Origin: Sinohyriopsis cumingii
Taxonomy: Eukaryota; Mollusca; Bivalvia; Unionida; Unionidae
DNA length: 64,000 nt
Assembly: GCA_028554795.2 (NCBI GenBank)
Contig: CM068824.1
Span: 158,174,289-158,238,288, forward strand
Direction: 5' to 3'
In this document: positions 1-12,600 of the stretch, piece by piece
How positions within the stretch are numbered: the first letter of the stretch is position 1
Layout: each line of letters starts with the position of its first letter
The notes under the pieces: generated by a model
Database searches by the model: none
Told to the model about the DNA's origin: nothing
Seen by the model: the letters and a program-made list of their open reading frames with translations, nothing else
Made by a program: the position numbers and the translations under genes

Positions 1-37
1 CTTAAGCTCAAAAAGACTCAGGACGATGACTACATGC

Positions 38-272
38 AAAATATACACAATCATGTACGCAATAATGTACACAATCATGTACACAATCATGTACACAATA
101 AATGTACACAATCATGTATGCAATAATGTACACAATCATGTACGCAGTAATGTACACAATCATGTACGCAATAATGTACACAATCATGTACCCAATAAAT
201 GTACACAATCATGTACGCAATAATGTACACAATCATGTACGCAATAATGTAAACAATAACGTACGCAATAAA
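38..272. repeat. Minisatellite, ~12-bp unit ATGTACACAATC
   Basis: Tandem imperfect copies alternate between ACACAATC and ACGCAATA. Open frames across it are by-products of the repeat. Confidence 0.85.
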
Positions 273-511
273 TTGCTTCTCGCAAACATCTTTATGTAAA
301 TACCTCTCGAAGTTCGGGCAAATGCCATGGAAATGTCAGGTGTTTTTTTAATAGTTAGTAATAAGTTGCATGCTATGAGAATGACGGATGTGACACAGCA
401 ACAGTTTCAATAAAAACTTCGCTAATGTCAAATAGGGATTCTAAAAAATGGGAAATGATGTTAGATATAATCTACTCTTTAACACTCAGACACTCGCACA
501 CGTGCACGTAC

Positions 512-751
512 TTGTATAAACGTCACACCAGTCCTGTTGTTCCAAGGTGACTTGCCCAACGCCCTTCATGGCGGCGGTACTCAGGCGGCACTCCGTCACG
601 TTACCGCAGTAGTCAAAGCTGGCGCAGCTGAACGTCTCCTCATCTACACACAGCTTGGCGCATTGGTCTACACTCACACCCGCAATGATGCGGTCGTCTA
701 GATTTTGGATCACTTTCCTAGAGTATTTTTGGAAGTCGTACAAGTATTTCA
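512..751 (-). CDS. Host PAN/LolA-like gene, exon (PAN/apple module 4, last visible)
   Basis: The acceptor is CCTTGCAG and the donor is GTACGT, phase 1 to 1. It encodes LYDFQKYSRKVIQNLDDRI followed by DQCAKLCVDEETFSCASFDY and ECRLSTA. Because it ends at a donor, the gene continues beyond the left edge of the window. Confidence 0.76.
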
Positions 752-1189
752 CTGCAAGGAAAATTATTCCAACGGTTTCACATCACCATGTTGGTATTTA
801 TTTTAAACCACTATGGTTGCGTACCTAATGCATTTTGTATATACTACGAAATTTGAATTTGTTTGGAACTGTGGTTATCTCATGTCACATCATCTTTTTC
901 ATTTCACGATGTTTGGACAGAACAATAAAACAGGAAAATATTACGAGAGGGCATTATGCCTGCAAACATTCAACGTGATTAGTGTCGGGACGTGAAATAG
1001 GTTTTGATTGTCTTTATTGTACAATTGTACATAAAATGACGGTGGAACTTATAGCTTCAGCAACCATTTGCTATTAATGTTTTTGTGCGATTTAAACGTT
1101 ATTCTGAATACTCTTTTTGGCGCTATGCTGACAGTTTATTACTGCTGCAAAAAATTAAAATTATTATTGTTCATATTGGGAGTGAATAT

Positions 1190-1990
1190 TATAAACAATC
1201 ACACACTCGTATACACAATCACACACTCGTATACTCAATCACACACTCGTATACACAATCACTCATTCGTATACGCAACCACACATTCGTATACACAATC
1301 ACACACTCGTATACACAATCACACACTCGTATGCACAATCACACACTCGTATACTCAATCACAAACTCGTATACACAATCACACATTCGTATACTCAACC
1401 ACACATTCGTATACACAATCACACACTCGTATACACAATCACACATTCGTATACACAATCACACACTCGTATGCACAATCACACACTCGTATACACAATC
1501 ACACATTCGTATACTCAACCACAAATTCGTATACACAATCACACACTCGTATACACAATCACACATTCGTATACTCAACCACATATTCGTATACACAATC
1601 ACACACTCGTATACACAATCACACATTCGTATACACAATCACACACTCGTATGCACAATCACACACTCGTATACTCAACCACAAATTCGTATACACAATC
1701 ACACACTCGTATACACAATCACACATTCGTATACACAATCACACATTCGTATACTCAATCACACACTTGTATACACAATCACACATTCGTATACACAATC
1801 ACACACTCGTATACACAATCACACACTCGTATGCACAATCACACACTCGTATACTCAATCACACACTCGTATACACAAACACGCATTCGTATACTCAACC
1901 ACACATTCGTATACACAATCACACACTCGTATACACAATCACACACTCGTATACTCAAACACACATTCGTATACTCAACCACACATTCGT
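1190..1990. repeat. Minisatellite, 20-bp unit, about 40 copies
   Basis: The unit is ACACACTCGTATACACAATC with variants at a few fixed positions. All three plus frames stay open because the unit lacks stops, so the long Thr/His/Ser open frames here are not genes. Confidence 0.92.
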
Positions 1991-2371
1991 CTTGAATAAA
2001 ATATATTCATAGTGCACTCACACACCTGTTTTGAATAAAATCTCATTAACCTACATTTTTTTTACCACAAATGATTCGAGAAAACTTATTATTATTTTAT
2101 TAATTTATCTGGTCTTCCTGTTTTGACATTTTTTTTTAATACGAAGGACTATGAAAACTTACTCCAATATACTCAAATATACAATTTTTCAAAGAATGTC
2201 TTAACTTGGTTCAACTTAGCGGCCGTCCATTTAGTACGTACGCATGGAGGGGTGAGGGGGTAACCCGAATGCATACGCTTACGTATGGGGGTGGGTCTAC
2301 TGATAATGTACGCACGCATAGAAAACGGTGTGTGTGTGTGATTAGGATTTTTGACGTTACTTTAAAAAAAA

Positions 2372-2649
2372 TTCAGTCATATTGCTACGATGTCTGCATT
2401 TTCGGAGTTTATAGTGCTGTCTATCACTGGGGCATCATGCCGCAGACACGTAGCATGATGTCACACCCAGTCATGTTATCCTGACACAAGGCCGACCAGT
2501 CCAAACACTAACCTCTTAATGCTGAACGCCAAGCAAGGCAATTGTTAGTACCATTTTTGTAAGTCTTTGGTATAACTCGGCCGGGTTTGGAACCCACGAC
2601 CTCCCGCTTCCGAGGCGGACTCTTTAACCACTAGGCCACCGGAACGGTC
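2372..2649 (-). repeat. tRNA-derived SINE, family B, copy 1
   Basis: On the minus strand the head reads GTGGCCTAGTGGTTAAAGAG (box A-like) and GTGGGTTCCAAACCCGG (box B-like). A shared body ends near the GCAGACATCGTAGCAATATG segment. Two other copies are at 12.3 and 54.1 kb. Confidence 0.75.
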
Positions 2650-3067
2650 GAAACGAGGTTACGCAGCTTATTTATTTATTTATTTTTTTAATATTTTTTT
2701 TTGATGCAGCCAGACATTCAACGTCGGTGGACTATCTGTTTCACTAAACTCGTTAATATTATTAATCCTTGATCGTTTCTGCGTGGATTAAATAAAGGCC
2801 GTTCTATAGAATTAGGGAAAAGGGTGCGTATAGGGTACGTACGCATGTGGGGGTGGGGGTGTAAAAAGTACGCATGTGTACGGGGAGGGGGGAGCTTTGC
2901 CAGATTTTTGCGTACGTACTAAATGGATTACCTCGCAGCATATTCTGTGTGAGTTAACGGAATATGCGAGCATAAAATGTTTTCTTATAAATTAAATATA
3001 ATTTGATTGCAATAACTTCATTGACCAGTAATTCAAAATACTATTTGGGTTTGACTATCTTACTTAC

Positions 3068-3310
3068 ACGAATAATGGCTACACATTGGATCCGCCTTTA
3101 TATTGGCTTTGGGGACATCATAGTAGTGGGTTTTCCCGAGGAAGCACGTAGAAATATCATCACAATAGTCAAAAGATTTGCAGTTGAAGCCGTCATAGTC
3201 GATACAGAGCTTGGCGCACTCGTCGGAAGAAAAGATGTTCTGATAAATAGCGTCAGAGCTGGACAGAACTGTCGTTCCTGGGATTTGGTTGAACGCCGCT
3301 GAATATTTAC
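3068..3310 (-). CDS. Host PAN/LolA-like gene, exon (PAN/apple module 3)
   Basis: The acceptor is CTTATAG and the donor is GTAAGT, phase 1 to 1. It encodes YSAAFNQIPGTTVLSSSDA followed by the PAN core DECAKLCIDYDGFNCKSFDY and STCFLGKT. It is close in pattern to the last exon at 0.5-0.75 kb. Confidence 0.78.
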
Positions 3311-4289
3311 CTATAAGACAAGGTACATGGATGATATTTGCGTACCAAATACTAAACACAATATTTAATTTAGAAATTGTGGAAGTCTGAATTTCTGTAA
3401 CATCATGTACATTCGTTGGTGTAAAATTTATTTTATTGGAGTAAATATGCGATTTTGTGTTGATACAGTTACCTGGAGTCACGCTGTCTGACTTAACTTC
3501 AGAAGAACAATACATGTACTAGTTTTAATGGTGGAATTAATGTTCGTTATCCATAAGAAAACATATGGATCCTCCACGACCATTTAAAATTTTAGAGTGA
3601 TCAAATATGTGACAGTTACTGGGAATATAAGCGAAAATAGAACAGATACTTCATGGAATGAAGTCATAGACAAATTGTCTGCTCTTGCTTGGCCAGTTTC
3701 ATTTGCATTCAAATAAGTGCAACCTGGTTAATAGAATTATGATACGTTTAGGGTAGAATTCAAATAAAAGCTATTTTATTGCACGTTACGCTAACGACAT
3801 GACGGGCTAATCGTTTGATGTTTTTGGAGGGCAACTAAGTCCGCTATTGGAATCTTTTAATTATCTGAATGAATTGGTTATCTCGATATGTGCCGACATT
3901 TGGCACGATTTTAATTGAGAAAACCACTTGATAATTTATCAATGGAAATGTACATTACATTTCTTGTTCTAATCCGTCTCGCAGATCATGATGCATCGCT
4001 TTTACGGTAAATAAGCAAGTTTTGTTCAGGGTATTTCATGTGAAAAATTCAATCGGTATATATTTAGTACCATATGCAAGCACACTTTACGAAACATTTG
4101 GAACTCCGAAAAGATCTGTAATAGTTCCCAAAACAAGGTTTGTTGTTCGCTTTGCAAACTGTAGTTCTATACAGGACAAATTGATTTAACCTTTTTATTC
4201 ATATTAAAACTATTAAATAAAAATGATTAACTGGTATGTAAATCGTGCCATTTGCTGAGCGGTCAAGATATGGCAGCTTGAACACTCAC

Positions 4290-4526
4290 GTATATAGAGG
4301 TCAACGAACTGCTGGTTCTGAATAATTTTTGGCATTTCATCTGGGTGGAGCTTGGACAGAACGCACCAGCCGGAGTCGAAGTGGAACTCGAAGGAATTGC
4401 AAACCCACTCTTCCTGGTTGATGCAGGCGGCCGCGCAATCGTCAATGGCCATTCCAGTCAGAATCAGGTCGTCGTAGCCAGGGATTGCCTTGTTGATCTG
4501 AGCCCGGAACTGGTCCAGGAACGAGG
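4290..4526 (-). CDS. Host PAN/LolA-like gene, exon (PAN/apple module 2)
   Basis: The acceptor is TTTCACAG and the donor is GTGAGT. It must be entered in phase 1 and leaves in phase 1. It encodes FLDQFRAQINKAIPGYDDL, then the PAN core DDCAAACINQEEWVCNSFEF and GWCVLSKL. The third-position GC is clearly higher than in the flanking introns, which supports coding. Confidence 0.76.
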
Positions 4527-4925
4527 CTGTGAAAGGTAATTGATTAAATATTCTGTTTTATTCATTACAGAAGTACAGATACAGCATGACCTTGCGAAAT
4601 AAAGGTAATATGGGATACTGCTATCTTATTTTTTGTCGTAGATGATACGATTTGACTTAATAATGTTTATTACGAAATATATACTACTGATAGTTTTGAT
4701 AACCTATCCAGAAATTTTGACAGTATTTTTTGACCCGTTCCAAGCAAACGTCCATAAATATAATATAATTTGCTCTGGAAATCAACGTGTTAATGAAACA
4801 TCGTTTATCAGTACATATTTATTCAACAAACCATCCTAGTTTTAAGTCGGTCGCTATGGACAATAAATCTGACTCGGATAGGCCACTACATTCTACCATT
4901 TAATATTACCCTTTCATTAGAACTT

Positions 4926-5162
4926 GCAAATTCAAGGAAGTATAAATAGCCAATTCGGACTTGTATATTCAAGGTGATATAAATAGCCAATTCGGACTTG
5001 TATATTCAAGGTGATATAAATAGCCAATTCGGACTTGTATATTCAAGGTGATATAAATAGCCAATTCGGACTTGTATATTCAAGGTGATGTAAATAGCCA
5101 ATTCGGACTTGTGTATTCAAGGTGATATAAATAGCCAATTCGGACTTGCATATTCAAGGTAT
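4926..5162. repeat. Minisatellite, 37-bp unit, ~6 copies
   Basis: The core TTCAAGGTGATATAAATAGC is followed by CAATTCGGACTTGTATA; copies are nearly identical. Confidence 0.88.
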
Positions 5163-5820
5163 AAAAAATAGTCTAAGTTAGCAAAATAAGACGGAAACAT
5201 GGACAAAACTTGAAATGTAAGAGATCTATTTCATTAAAGTCATAAAAGAGAACCAACAAAGCAACTGTACTAACTGTTATACTATGAATTTATTAACAAT
5301 AATACCACACATAGTGTTCAAAAGAGTTCGTAATGTTTTAGTGTGTTGAACGTTTTGAAGAAAACAAATCTTAAGCAAAGACCGTACAAAAAGGTTGTTC
5401 ATTGTGTTCTGGTGACTAATAAAACTTTACTTACATGACGATGTCTGTCTGGTGTCACTTCTTAGAACGTTGTTTGTGATGGCTGACGCAGTATAGGTCT
5501 TTTGCTAAACACAATGAGCCAGAAGAAATTAAATGTACACAAATTGGTCTTGTATTAACGACTACATGTGAGAAACATAGTTTGCTCCCAAGCTTATTTT
5601 AAATAAACAATGTAACTGTCCTTTCACAGTTAACAGCAAAGTGATTAACTTAACATGAGGGTTAAAATTAGAACGATAGAGACAAGACAATATTTCTTTC
5701 TTCTAAAGCGTTTTATACATTCTTAAGCCAACTGAACGAACTTGTTCAAATTCTTGCATCTCAATCGAAGTTATTAAACCTATAACGTGATATGATCCAG
5801 TATGAATAACAAACTATGTC

Positions 5821-6263
5821 CAGTAGAGTCCTGATTATCCGACGTTCGATTATCCGACATTTAGCTTTATCCGACATAGCCATACAACGAATTATTTACA
5901 AATTTATGCTGCGCGCATTGATGTTCGCGCATCCCACTTTTTCTTAGTATCCTTTAGTCCAGCAGTGTCAGTTTTTATGATACTTATATTAGTATCGTGT
6001 CATGCTGCATGCTCAATGTTGCATTGAAAACCCCATTGTTCAGTTTACTTGATTGAAATGTATTTCTTCGAATAATAGTTCTGTACTCTATTATGTTAGA
6101 TTTACCTTATAACAATTATTAATAAATCTGATACCATACTTCTACTGTACTTCCATTTAATTTGGGATTTGTTTCGGCCCCCGCCCCCATCCGCATTGGC
6201 CGACATTTTCGGTAATTCGACCACTTATCCGCCCGTTTAGGTCAATTAGTCATGACTCTACTG
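5821..6263. mobile_element. pogo/Tigger-like non-autonomous DNA transposon (MITE)
   Basis: The ends are CAGTAGAGTCCTGATTATCC on the left and, as complement, CAGTAGAGTCATGACTAATT on the right. The CAGTAGAGTC...ATTATCCGA terminus is typical of pogo/Tigger elements of the Tc1/mariner superfamily. The right flank is TA but the left flank is not. It has no coding capacity. Confidence 0.65.
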
Positions 6264-6917
6264 TAATATAGTCTTCCCAATTTGAATTTCTTTGTGTCGC
6301 ACGTTCTGATACATATAGATTGGTCACACTGTTACCCTTGCATGCATCAAGTTTTGTTTTCAAACATAGTATTATGACTGTAAAATTTTCATCATATTAA
6401 AAGGTAATAGAAACTCGATAAATAAAATGCACTTGATAAAGTAGCTAGTCACATCAATCACATGAATCGATAAGGAGATCGAGTTATAATATTAAAACGC
6501 CGATAAACGTTAGAAAATCCGAGAACAAAATACAATCATCACTTCACTTTGTGAAACCGCGTCATGAAAATGTAATTGTCGGTGACACACTTTATAAAGA
6601 TGTGTCATGTTGTCATAAAGATGTAAAATTTTCTGGATAGGTCTAACTGCTTAACCATTCCCATGATTCATGATTTCCCATCAAGGAAATGCTCAAGATG
6701 TTGCAACTGTATATCGTGGATTTTCCTGCCAAGATTACTGACGTTCAACCAATCAGAATCAGCGTTACAAACACTGCTGTTTTAAAATCTTACTCAAGAA
6801 AGTTCATGTGAAAAGAAAAACGAATTGCCCCATCGATCCCAAAATGTAACGTCTTATTCATTTATTATAATGTTAAAATGGTTCTTTAGCAGATGAACAG
6901 ACTGGAGCTATATCTTT

Positions 6918-7215
6918 TCCACGCAAGACCGAAGGCAATGAACATGTCTTGTCCCCCCTAAGACCGAAGGCAATGGGCATATCTTTCCCCCTAAGACCGA
7001 AGGCAATGAGCAAATCTTGTCGCCGTAAGACCGACGGCAATGGGTATATATTGTCCCCGTAAGACCGAAGGCTAAAGGCATATATTTTCCATTAAGACCG
7101 AAGGCAATGAGCATATATTGTCGCCGTAAGACCGAAGGCAATGGGCATATCTTGTCTCCGTAAGACAGAAGGCAAAGGGCATATCTTCTCTCCGTAAGAC
7201 AAAAGGCAGTGGTCG
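6918..7215. repeat. Minisatellite, ~31-bp unit, ~9 copies
   Basis: The unit core is TAAGACCGAAGGCAATGGGC followed by ATATCTTGTC; copies vary in length by a base or two. Confidence 0.85.
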
Positions 7216-7333
7216 TATGCTTGTAACTATGCTAATTTTAAAGAATACTCATTGCCATGAAAACATTGTCACCATTTTCAATCAGTAAATTTGTTTATTC
7301 ATAGACTAAGTGATAATTCTCATCTTTGTAATT

Positions 7334-7503
7334 ATAGTATCGAAAACCAAACACTGAGCATCAACCTGAATCTCAAGTTCAGCGGCAACACTGTCCAGTG
7401 CGCAAGTCTGATGATGTATGGCGCAGATTACTTTAAACAATACGTCTCTGAGAAGGATATACTAAGCAGTGACGGTTGCAATGTACAATCAATCAGTTAT
7501 TAA
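7334..7503 (+). other. Coding-like fragment on the plus strand, possible terminal exon
   Basis: A TTATAG acceptor-like site is followed by a 56-codon open stretch (NQTLSINLNLKFSGNTVQCA) with higher GC than its flanks and a TAA stop. It opposes the host gene. I cannot place partner exons or a family, so it may be a relic or chance. Confidence 0.25.
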
Positions 7504-7566
7504 AGACGATAATTGTAAAATGTGAATGAAATCTTCTTAAAATATTTCTAAATGAGCGATACTCAC

Positions 7567-7679
7567 CGCGCCTGCGTCAAGTGTCATGGGGATCTTGAAA
7601 GATCCATGGATGACTATATCACGGAGAATCTGCCAGGCTTGGGCCAGTGTGATCAGCAGAGAGGGGTTATTGACCGTTC
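7567..7679 (-). CDS. Host PAN/LolA-like gene, exon 14
   Basis: The acceptor is TTCGTAG and the donor is GTGAGT, phase 1 in and phase 0 out. It encodes PSLLITLAQAWQILRDIVI and then SFKIPMTLDAG. It reads in frame from exon 13, but its exit phase does not match the entry phase of the 4.3-4.5 kb exon. A short exon between them may have been missed, or a non-canonical donor may be used. Confidence 0.6.
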
Positions 7680-8866
7680 CTACGAAGCAAAGGGTACATT
7701 TTGAATGATTTACAAGAGATAAGTGATGCGGCATGTTTTTTAAAAAAAAGTTAACGTAAAACTATATTCCCCGCTCGCGGAATGGAGAAATGAGATATTT
7801 TTTACAAAATGGTGGTTAATGTCAATTACTGTTGAGATAATGGTTAGGAGACTCATGATGGGTCAAAATGTCATTGGAATACTTTGTAAATTAGGATAAA
7901 ATAACCATACGGACAAGGAAAACAGTGTGTATATTTTAAGTATTTGTAAGCAAGATTAGATTTTCGTCTTTGAAAAAAATGTCTAAATGGATACAATATA
8001 AAAATAGACGATGCGAACATAGATTAAAAGCAATACATTTAAAATCCAGCAAGTTTCAACTTATTAAATGGTTACTTTAATGGAACAACAAACCACAAAG
8101 TAAAACGTTAAACGCCAATACATATCAGCGAGTATATAAAATGTGATGACAGTTATGAAGACAATTTATTGCACTCTCAAAAAAAGCAATAAGCGAAACG
8201 CAGTTGTATTACACTGATTCTTGATATAAGTAATGATGCACGTCATGAACGTAGGTATCTACTCTGGAAGAGGATTTCACAAGGAAGAGGATTTCACAAG
8301 AACTGTCTAAAATGGTATTGGTTAGTATCTACCTAACGTCAAATAAATGCGCATTCTTCATCGGATATTTCGCCACAAAGGAATACAGCCATATTTAAAA
8401 CGGCTAGCTCAAATTCAGTGATTTGGCATCAGGAACTGTTTCCTTCCCATAAAGATTTGGTCTCGGAAAAATAAAATAGGCGAATGAATGAATGAATCTA
8501 CGATAGAAGGGCTAGAAATAAAATAGCATTTAGCTTTCTTTTCATCCACAAAAATACGGAACAAAGCGCTACCTGCATTATGTGAATCAAAATGAGCAAA
8601 TCATGCCGAAAATGCATAGATCTTAGAATCTCTGTGTCATATATTCTTCCTCATTCACCGTATTTTATTTGGTTACATCTTTTGTATTTATGCATATCCC
8701 TTGATGATGATCTGTTCTTCATAAAACTCTCTATGCTAGTAACGATCAGCACTGTGACAAGAAAATGTAAATTTTAAAGAAGCTTAATCATTTCGTATCA
8801 TTGTAACATAATATTACGATTAATCTGTTCATTATCAGCTAAAGTAATAGCAGGTATAAATTGTGT

Positions 8867-8879
8867 CCCCCCCCCCCCC

Positions 8880-8930
<51 letters not shown>

Positions 8931-9300
8931 TTGGATACTGGCTAACAGCTGAAGGGAAGAGGAAGACAGTTAGACTGTCCCTCGTTCTCATCTGAAGAGA
9001 AGAGAACTACTGCTAGTCTCTCTTAGGCCGTCGGCTGAGTGGAAGCGAAAGACTAACGGTTTTTCTCTGGCTCTCAGCTAATAGGAAGAAAAAGACAGAT
9101 ATACTGTCTCTATCTCACAGCTGAAGGAAAGATAACTACTGCTCTGGCCATCGGCTGAAGGGAAGCGAAAGACAGTTAGTCTGTCTCGGACCATCATTTC
9201 AAAGTACGAGAAAGACAGTTAGTCTGTCTCAGACCATCGTTTCAAAGTACGAGAAAGACAGTTTGCATATCAGCTGAAGGGACGATATAGACAGCTGGAT
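8867..9300. repeat. C tract, (CT)n and degenerate palindromic tandem repeat
   Basis: Poly-C and (CT)n (to ~8927) are followed by imperfect ~50-bp units with CATCGGCTGAAGGGAAGCGA and a short palindrome AGACAGTTAGTCTGTCT. Confidence 0.75.
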
Positions 9301-9962
9301 TGTATCCCGATCATGATGACATATATTTTCGATATAATTAGCAGCTGTAAACGATGTTTAAACAAAATGGTTGGTTGTTATGGGTTTAATGTCATCATTT
9401 AGAGCATGATAGGATATACATACCGGAAAAAATTGTCAACTCACATGAAGCTACTAGCAAGTTTTCTCCTGTACCCACTGACAACGGTGAACTAGCTTTT
9501 AGTGTGAAGTCTCGAAATGCAAACAAGACATTTTAACAACATGCAATTCTTATGACGTTGCATATTTGTAAAAAAAAAAAGGTTGTGGAAAATAACGCGC
9601 TGAAGCTAGAGAGACGGTATTGGATACACTGGTCTAAATATCTGCTTTTAAAAAACAAAGTAAAATCGTTCGTAAGGCAAGAAAATGTGCGATCGTTAAA
9701 CGCGGGTCGTAACAAACTTTGCAGTCTACAAAAAATGCCAACGTAAAAAGTTTAAGGCCCTTCGCTCTTTTAAATACCAAAGCGTGTTCCTGCGCCTAAT
9801 CCATCATTTTGAATATTATTTTCGGTAGCAAAAGGTCGCTTCATAAAACTCACATGACATACTGTAAAATAAGTAACTGACAATGTTACTAAACAATGTT
9901 GAACTCGTTAGAACATGTGAAGTCTACGTAGAATAGATAGTTTGAATAAATACTTTACTCAC

Positions 9963-10184
9963 TTGCGAAATGGTCACACTGGCCTGAAGAGTCTGCCAGC
10001 TTTCCATCCTCGGTGTGTGTTTTACTGAGTGTGCATGTTTTCGTGCCGGGACAGTAATCAAAACTGTTGCAGATGAAGTCTGTGTTCTGGTTACACTGTG
10101 ATGCGCACCCGTACTCATCGTCTGTTGTTAGGGCCTTGTCGTTAGCATACTGCATGTATACTCCAGGTAGACGTCGATAAAAAA
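9963..10184 (-). CDS. Host PAN/LolA-like gene, exon 13 (PAN/apple module 1)
   Basis: The acceptor is TTCTGTAG and the donor is GTGAGT, phase 1 to 1, the phase class expected of a shuffled module. It encodes a PAN/apple-type unit: GCASQCNQNTDFICNSFDYC followed by TCTLSKTH. The C-x3-C...C-x2-FxY-C...C-x-LS spacing is shared with the exons at 4.3, 3.1 and 0.5 kb. Confidence 0.78.
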
Positions 10185-10888
10185 CTACAGAAAAAAATAT
10201 TTAAGTACAGTGCAATCACTCTTTATCAAGCAAATGTGCGACAGAAAAAAATTGGTTCGCAGTAGTCGTTACATTTATTAAGGTAGGTACAGTATATTTG
10301 TGCAATTATCGCTGGTAAAAGTCGGACACTGGCTGGATATGAGCTGTGATTGTTAATGAGAAATGGCTGTTGATCGAGGTTGCAAAGTACTAGTCTTACG
10401 CAAAGATATTTGCGACAAAGATACAATAATAGAACATTAAATGAATATGTCGTATTGTGTATTATCTACAAAAATTACACACGTCTACCTCAAAAACCGG
10501 TAATCTACGTTAAACTTTGAATTGAGTAATTTTAAAGTTTTATAACATGACATAGTTGTGTTATTTATATTTTGATCCCTGGCTGGTCCTGCTGATATGT
10601 TGAGCCTTTCCCTTAATATTGTAAACAACGCAGCACCTGTCAAAAAGACACAATTTGGCACAATTGGGAATATAGACGTTTTCTGTATAAAGCTATAAAA
10701 GAAGTTACCATTTCTTTTAAATTGCTTTCCTGATCTTAAATTGTTCATTAATGTGTCATTTGATACTTTTTACTTATACGTAGTCTGAATCGTTGTTTGT
10801 CATTCTAAATATCTTGATGTTCCATTGGTATAAAAGTGGGATCCACCCAAAATAGTAAGAAACTAATCCGCATAGACGCAGCACAATG

Positions 10889-11107
10889 TTGTTATAGGGT
10901 TTAGGGTATACATGGCGGCCAGTATTAATGGTGGAGGAAGAACCCGGGAAAATCCCGGAAAGAACCACCGACCCACGAGAAACTACTGGCAAGCTTTCTC
11001 ACATACCCAAATTGGCTGAATCCGAGACTTGAACCCACGCAGACAGAGGTGAGATGGCAGTGATCCGTAACGGAGAGCGCTTTAGACCAATCGGCCACTC
11101 GGGGCCC
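10889..11107 (-). repeat. tRNA-derived SINE, family A, copy 1
   Basis: On the minus strand it starts GAGTGGCCGATTGGTCTAAA (box A-like) and holds GGGTTCAAGTCTCGG (box B-like), with a shared tail ending in TGGCGGCC. A second copy is at 49.4 kb. Confidence 0.75.
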
Positions 11108-11280
11108 CGACGAAGCACAATGGTTTAGCAAACTTTAGCCGATCCATCTGTACAACAGATATATAATCCATGTAGAGAAAAATGTGCATAAAAATAGACG
11201 ATCCAACAGAGTTTAGCCGGCCTAGGTGTACGGCAAAATATACAATCTGAAGAAGTGCATGAGATGTCAAAAATGAGTAC

Positions 11281-11454
11281 CTGTGGGTGGAGGGACCTCC
11301 AGCAGGGTTCCTATGAAGAAGGAATTGTCTGGCAGCATAGTAAAACTGGTTTTCTGAACGCGGATGGGGGAAATCTTGGTCAACTGCGTGATCAGCAATA
11401 TTATCTTCTCCATGAAAACCTTCTTGTATTTGTAGGTTCCGTCATCATAAGTAT
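11281..11454 (-). CDS. Host PAN/LolA-like gene, exon 12
   Basis: The acceptor is TCTTTCAG and the donor is GTACTC, phase 1 to 1. It encodes YKYKKVFMEKIILLITQ, then PIRVQKTSFTML and FFIGTLLEVPPP. It links the LolA-like region to the PAN-type exons downstream in the transcript. Confidence 0.72.
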
Positions 11455-11751
11455 CTGAAAGAAAAAGAAACACAAAATATGAAATCAGCTGCCATGCTCT
11501 GTGTCAGGTCAAGGCCATCGACACACACGTCACGGTAAAAGGTCATACCTATTGAATGCTCGCAGATGTTTCATCGATTGTGTGCATCATTTGCGTGTTA
11601 TTACTTCTATCATCTAAAAAACTGATTTTAAAGATAAAACACTATTGTAAACTGCTTCGTATTGGGACCTAGAGATTATTATTAACATTAATTTCCAATG
11701 GAGAGAAAAGAAAAGTATATCACTGAGATATAATTCTTTCTTCAACTATAC

Positions 11752-11875
11752 CCGGGAAGTCTATTCTGAAGTCCATCCGTTGGTCTGGATTGAAGCAGGT
11801 GGTGATGTCAAAGCTGCTAAGGGCGGGGTGCTCCTGGTCAAAGTTGTAAATGTTGTAACTGGCTGTGTAACCAAC
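11752..11875 (-). CDS. Host PAN/LolA-like gene, exon 11
   Basis: The acceptor is TTTATAG and the donor is GTATAG, phase 0 in and phase 1 out. It encodes YNIYNFDQEHPALSSFDIT followed by CFNPDQRMDFRIDF. The SSFDITTCF core is typical of the C-terminal half of LolA-like domains, as I remember the family. Confidence 0.72.
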
Positions 11876-12342
11876 CTATAAATATTGAAGCAGAAGTCTA
11901 CAAAAAAGAATGCAGTATAACTAGTCTTCATAGCTAATCGAAAATTAAACATAGAAACAGTGATATACTTCCTTACCATCGAAAGCGGGATGTGTGTGTG
12001 TGTGTGTGTGTGATCTTTATCTCAGTCATCTGTCTGAAGTCATGTGATATGTCTTCGACAATTACTAAAACAAAAACAAATGGTTAACAAACATTTATTG
12101 TTGATTGAAACTATATTCCTTGTTTTTCTGTATTGTGGTTAAAATTACAAATATATTCGCCACGATTGCGTTGATAAAGCACGTACTTTTATGATAGGTA
12201 TGCATTTAATTGATGGTTTCTCCAATACCAATGATAAATCTTGAATTGTTGTATATTCTTGATAAGGCATCAGAAGTTATTTCTGTGTTTGTCCGTAATT
12301 GTGTGGGAGTTTATTTTGTTTGCATTTTTAATGTAGCTTTTC

Positions 12343-12600
12343 ATGTCATATCGCTACAATGTCTGCAGTGTGGCAGTTTATAGTCATATCTAGCACTTGG
12401 GCATCATGTCCCACCCAGTCACATTATCCTGACACTAGGTTAACCAGTCTTAACACCAGCCTCTTAATGATGAAAGCGAAGAGAGGCAACTGTTAGTACC
12501 ATTTTAATAACTCTTTGGTATAACTCTGCACGAGTTCGAACCAGCGACCTCCCGCATCCAAGGTGTACGCTCTAAACACTTAGCCACCGGAACGGTCAGA
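12343..12600 (-). repeat. tRNA-derived SINE, family B, copy 2
   Basis: The same head (GGTGGCTAAGTG, GGTTCGAACTCG) and body as the 2.4-kb copy, diverged by many substitutions. Confidence 0.72.

Noticed and set aside
1068-2012. Long open frames of Tyr/Thr/His/Ser repeats
   Set aside because: They are the 20-bp minisatellite read in three frames, with no promoter, splice or domain support.
2560-2649. tRNA gene suspected from box A/B motifs, also at 11.05 and 12.55 kb
   Set aside because: The motifs are heads of longer repeated SINEs; no complete cloverleaf is evident.
4926-7215. Regular direct repeats that could suggest a CRISPR array
   Set aside because: The repeats abut each other with no unique spacers, and the host is an animal; these are minisatellites.
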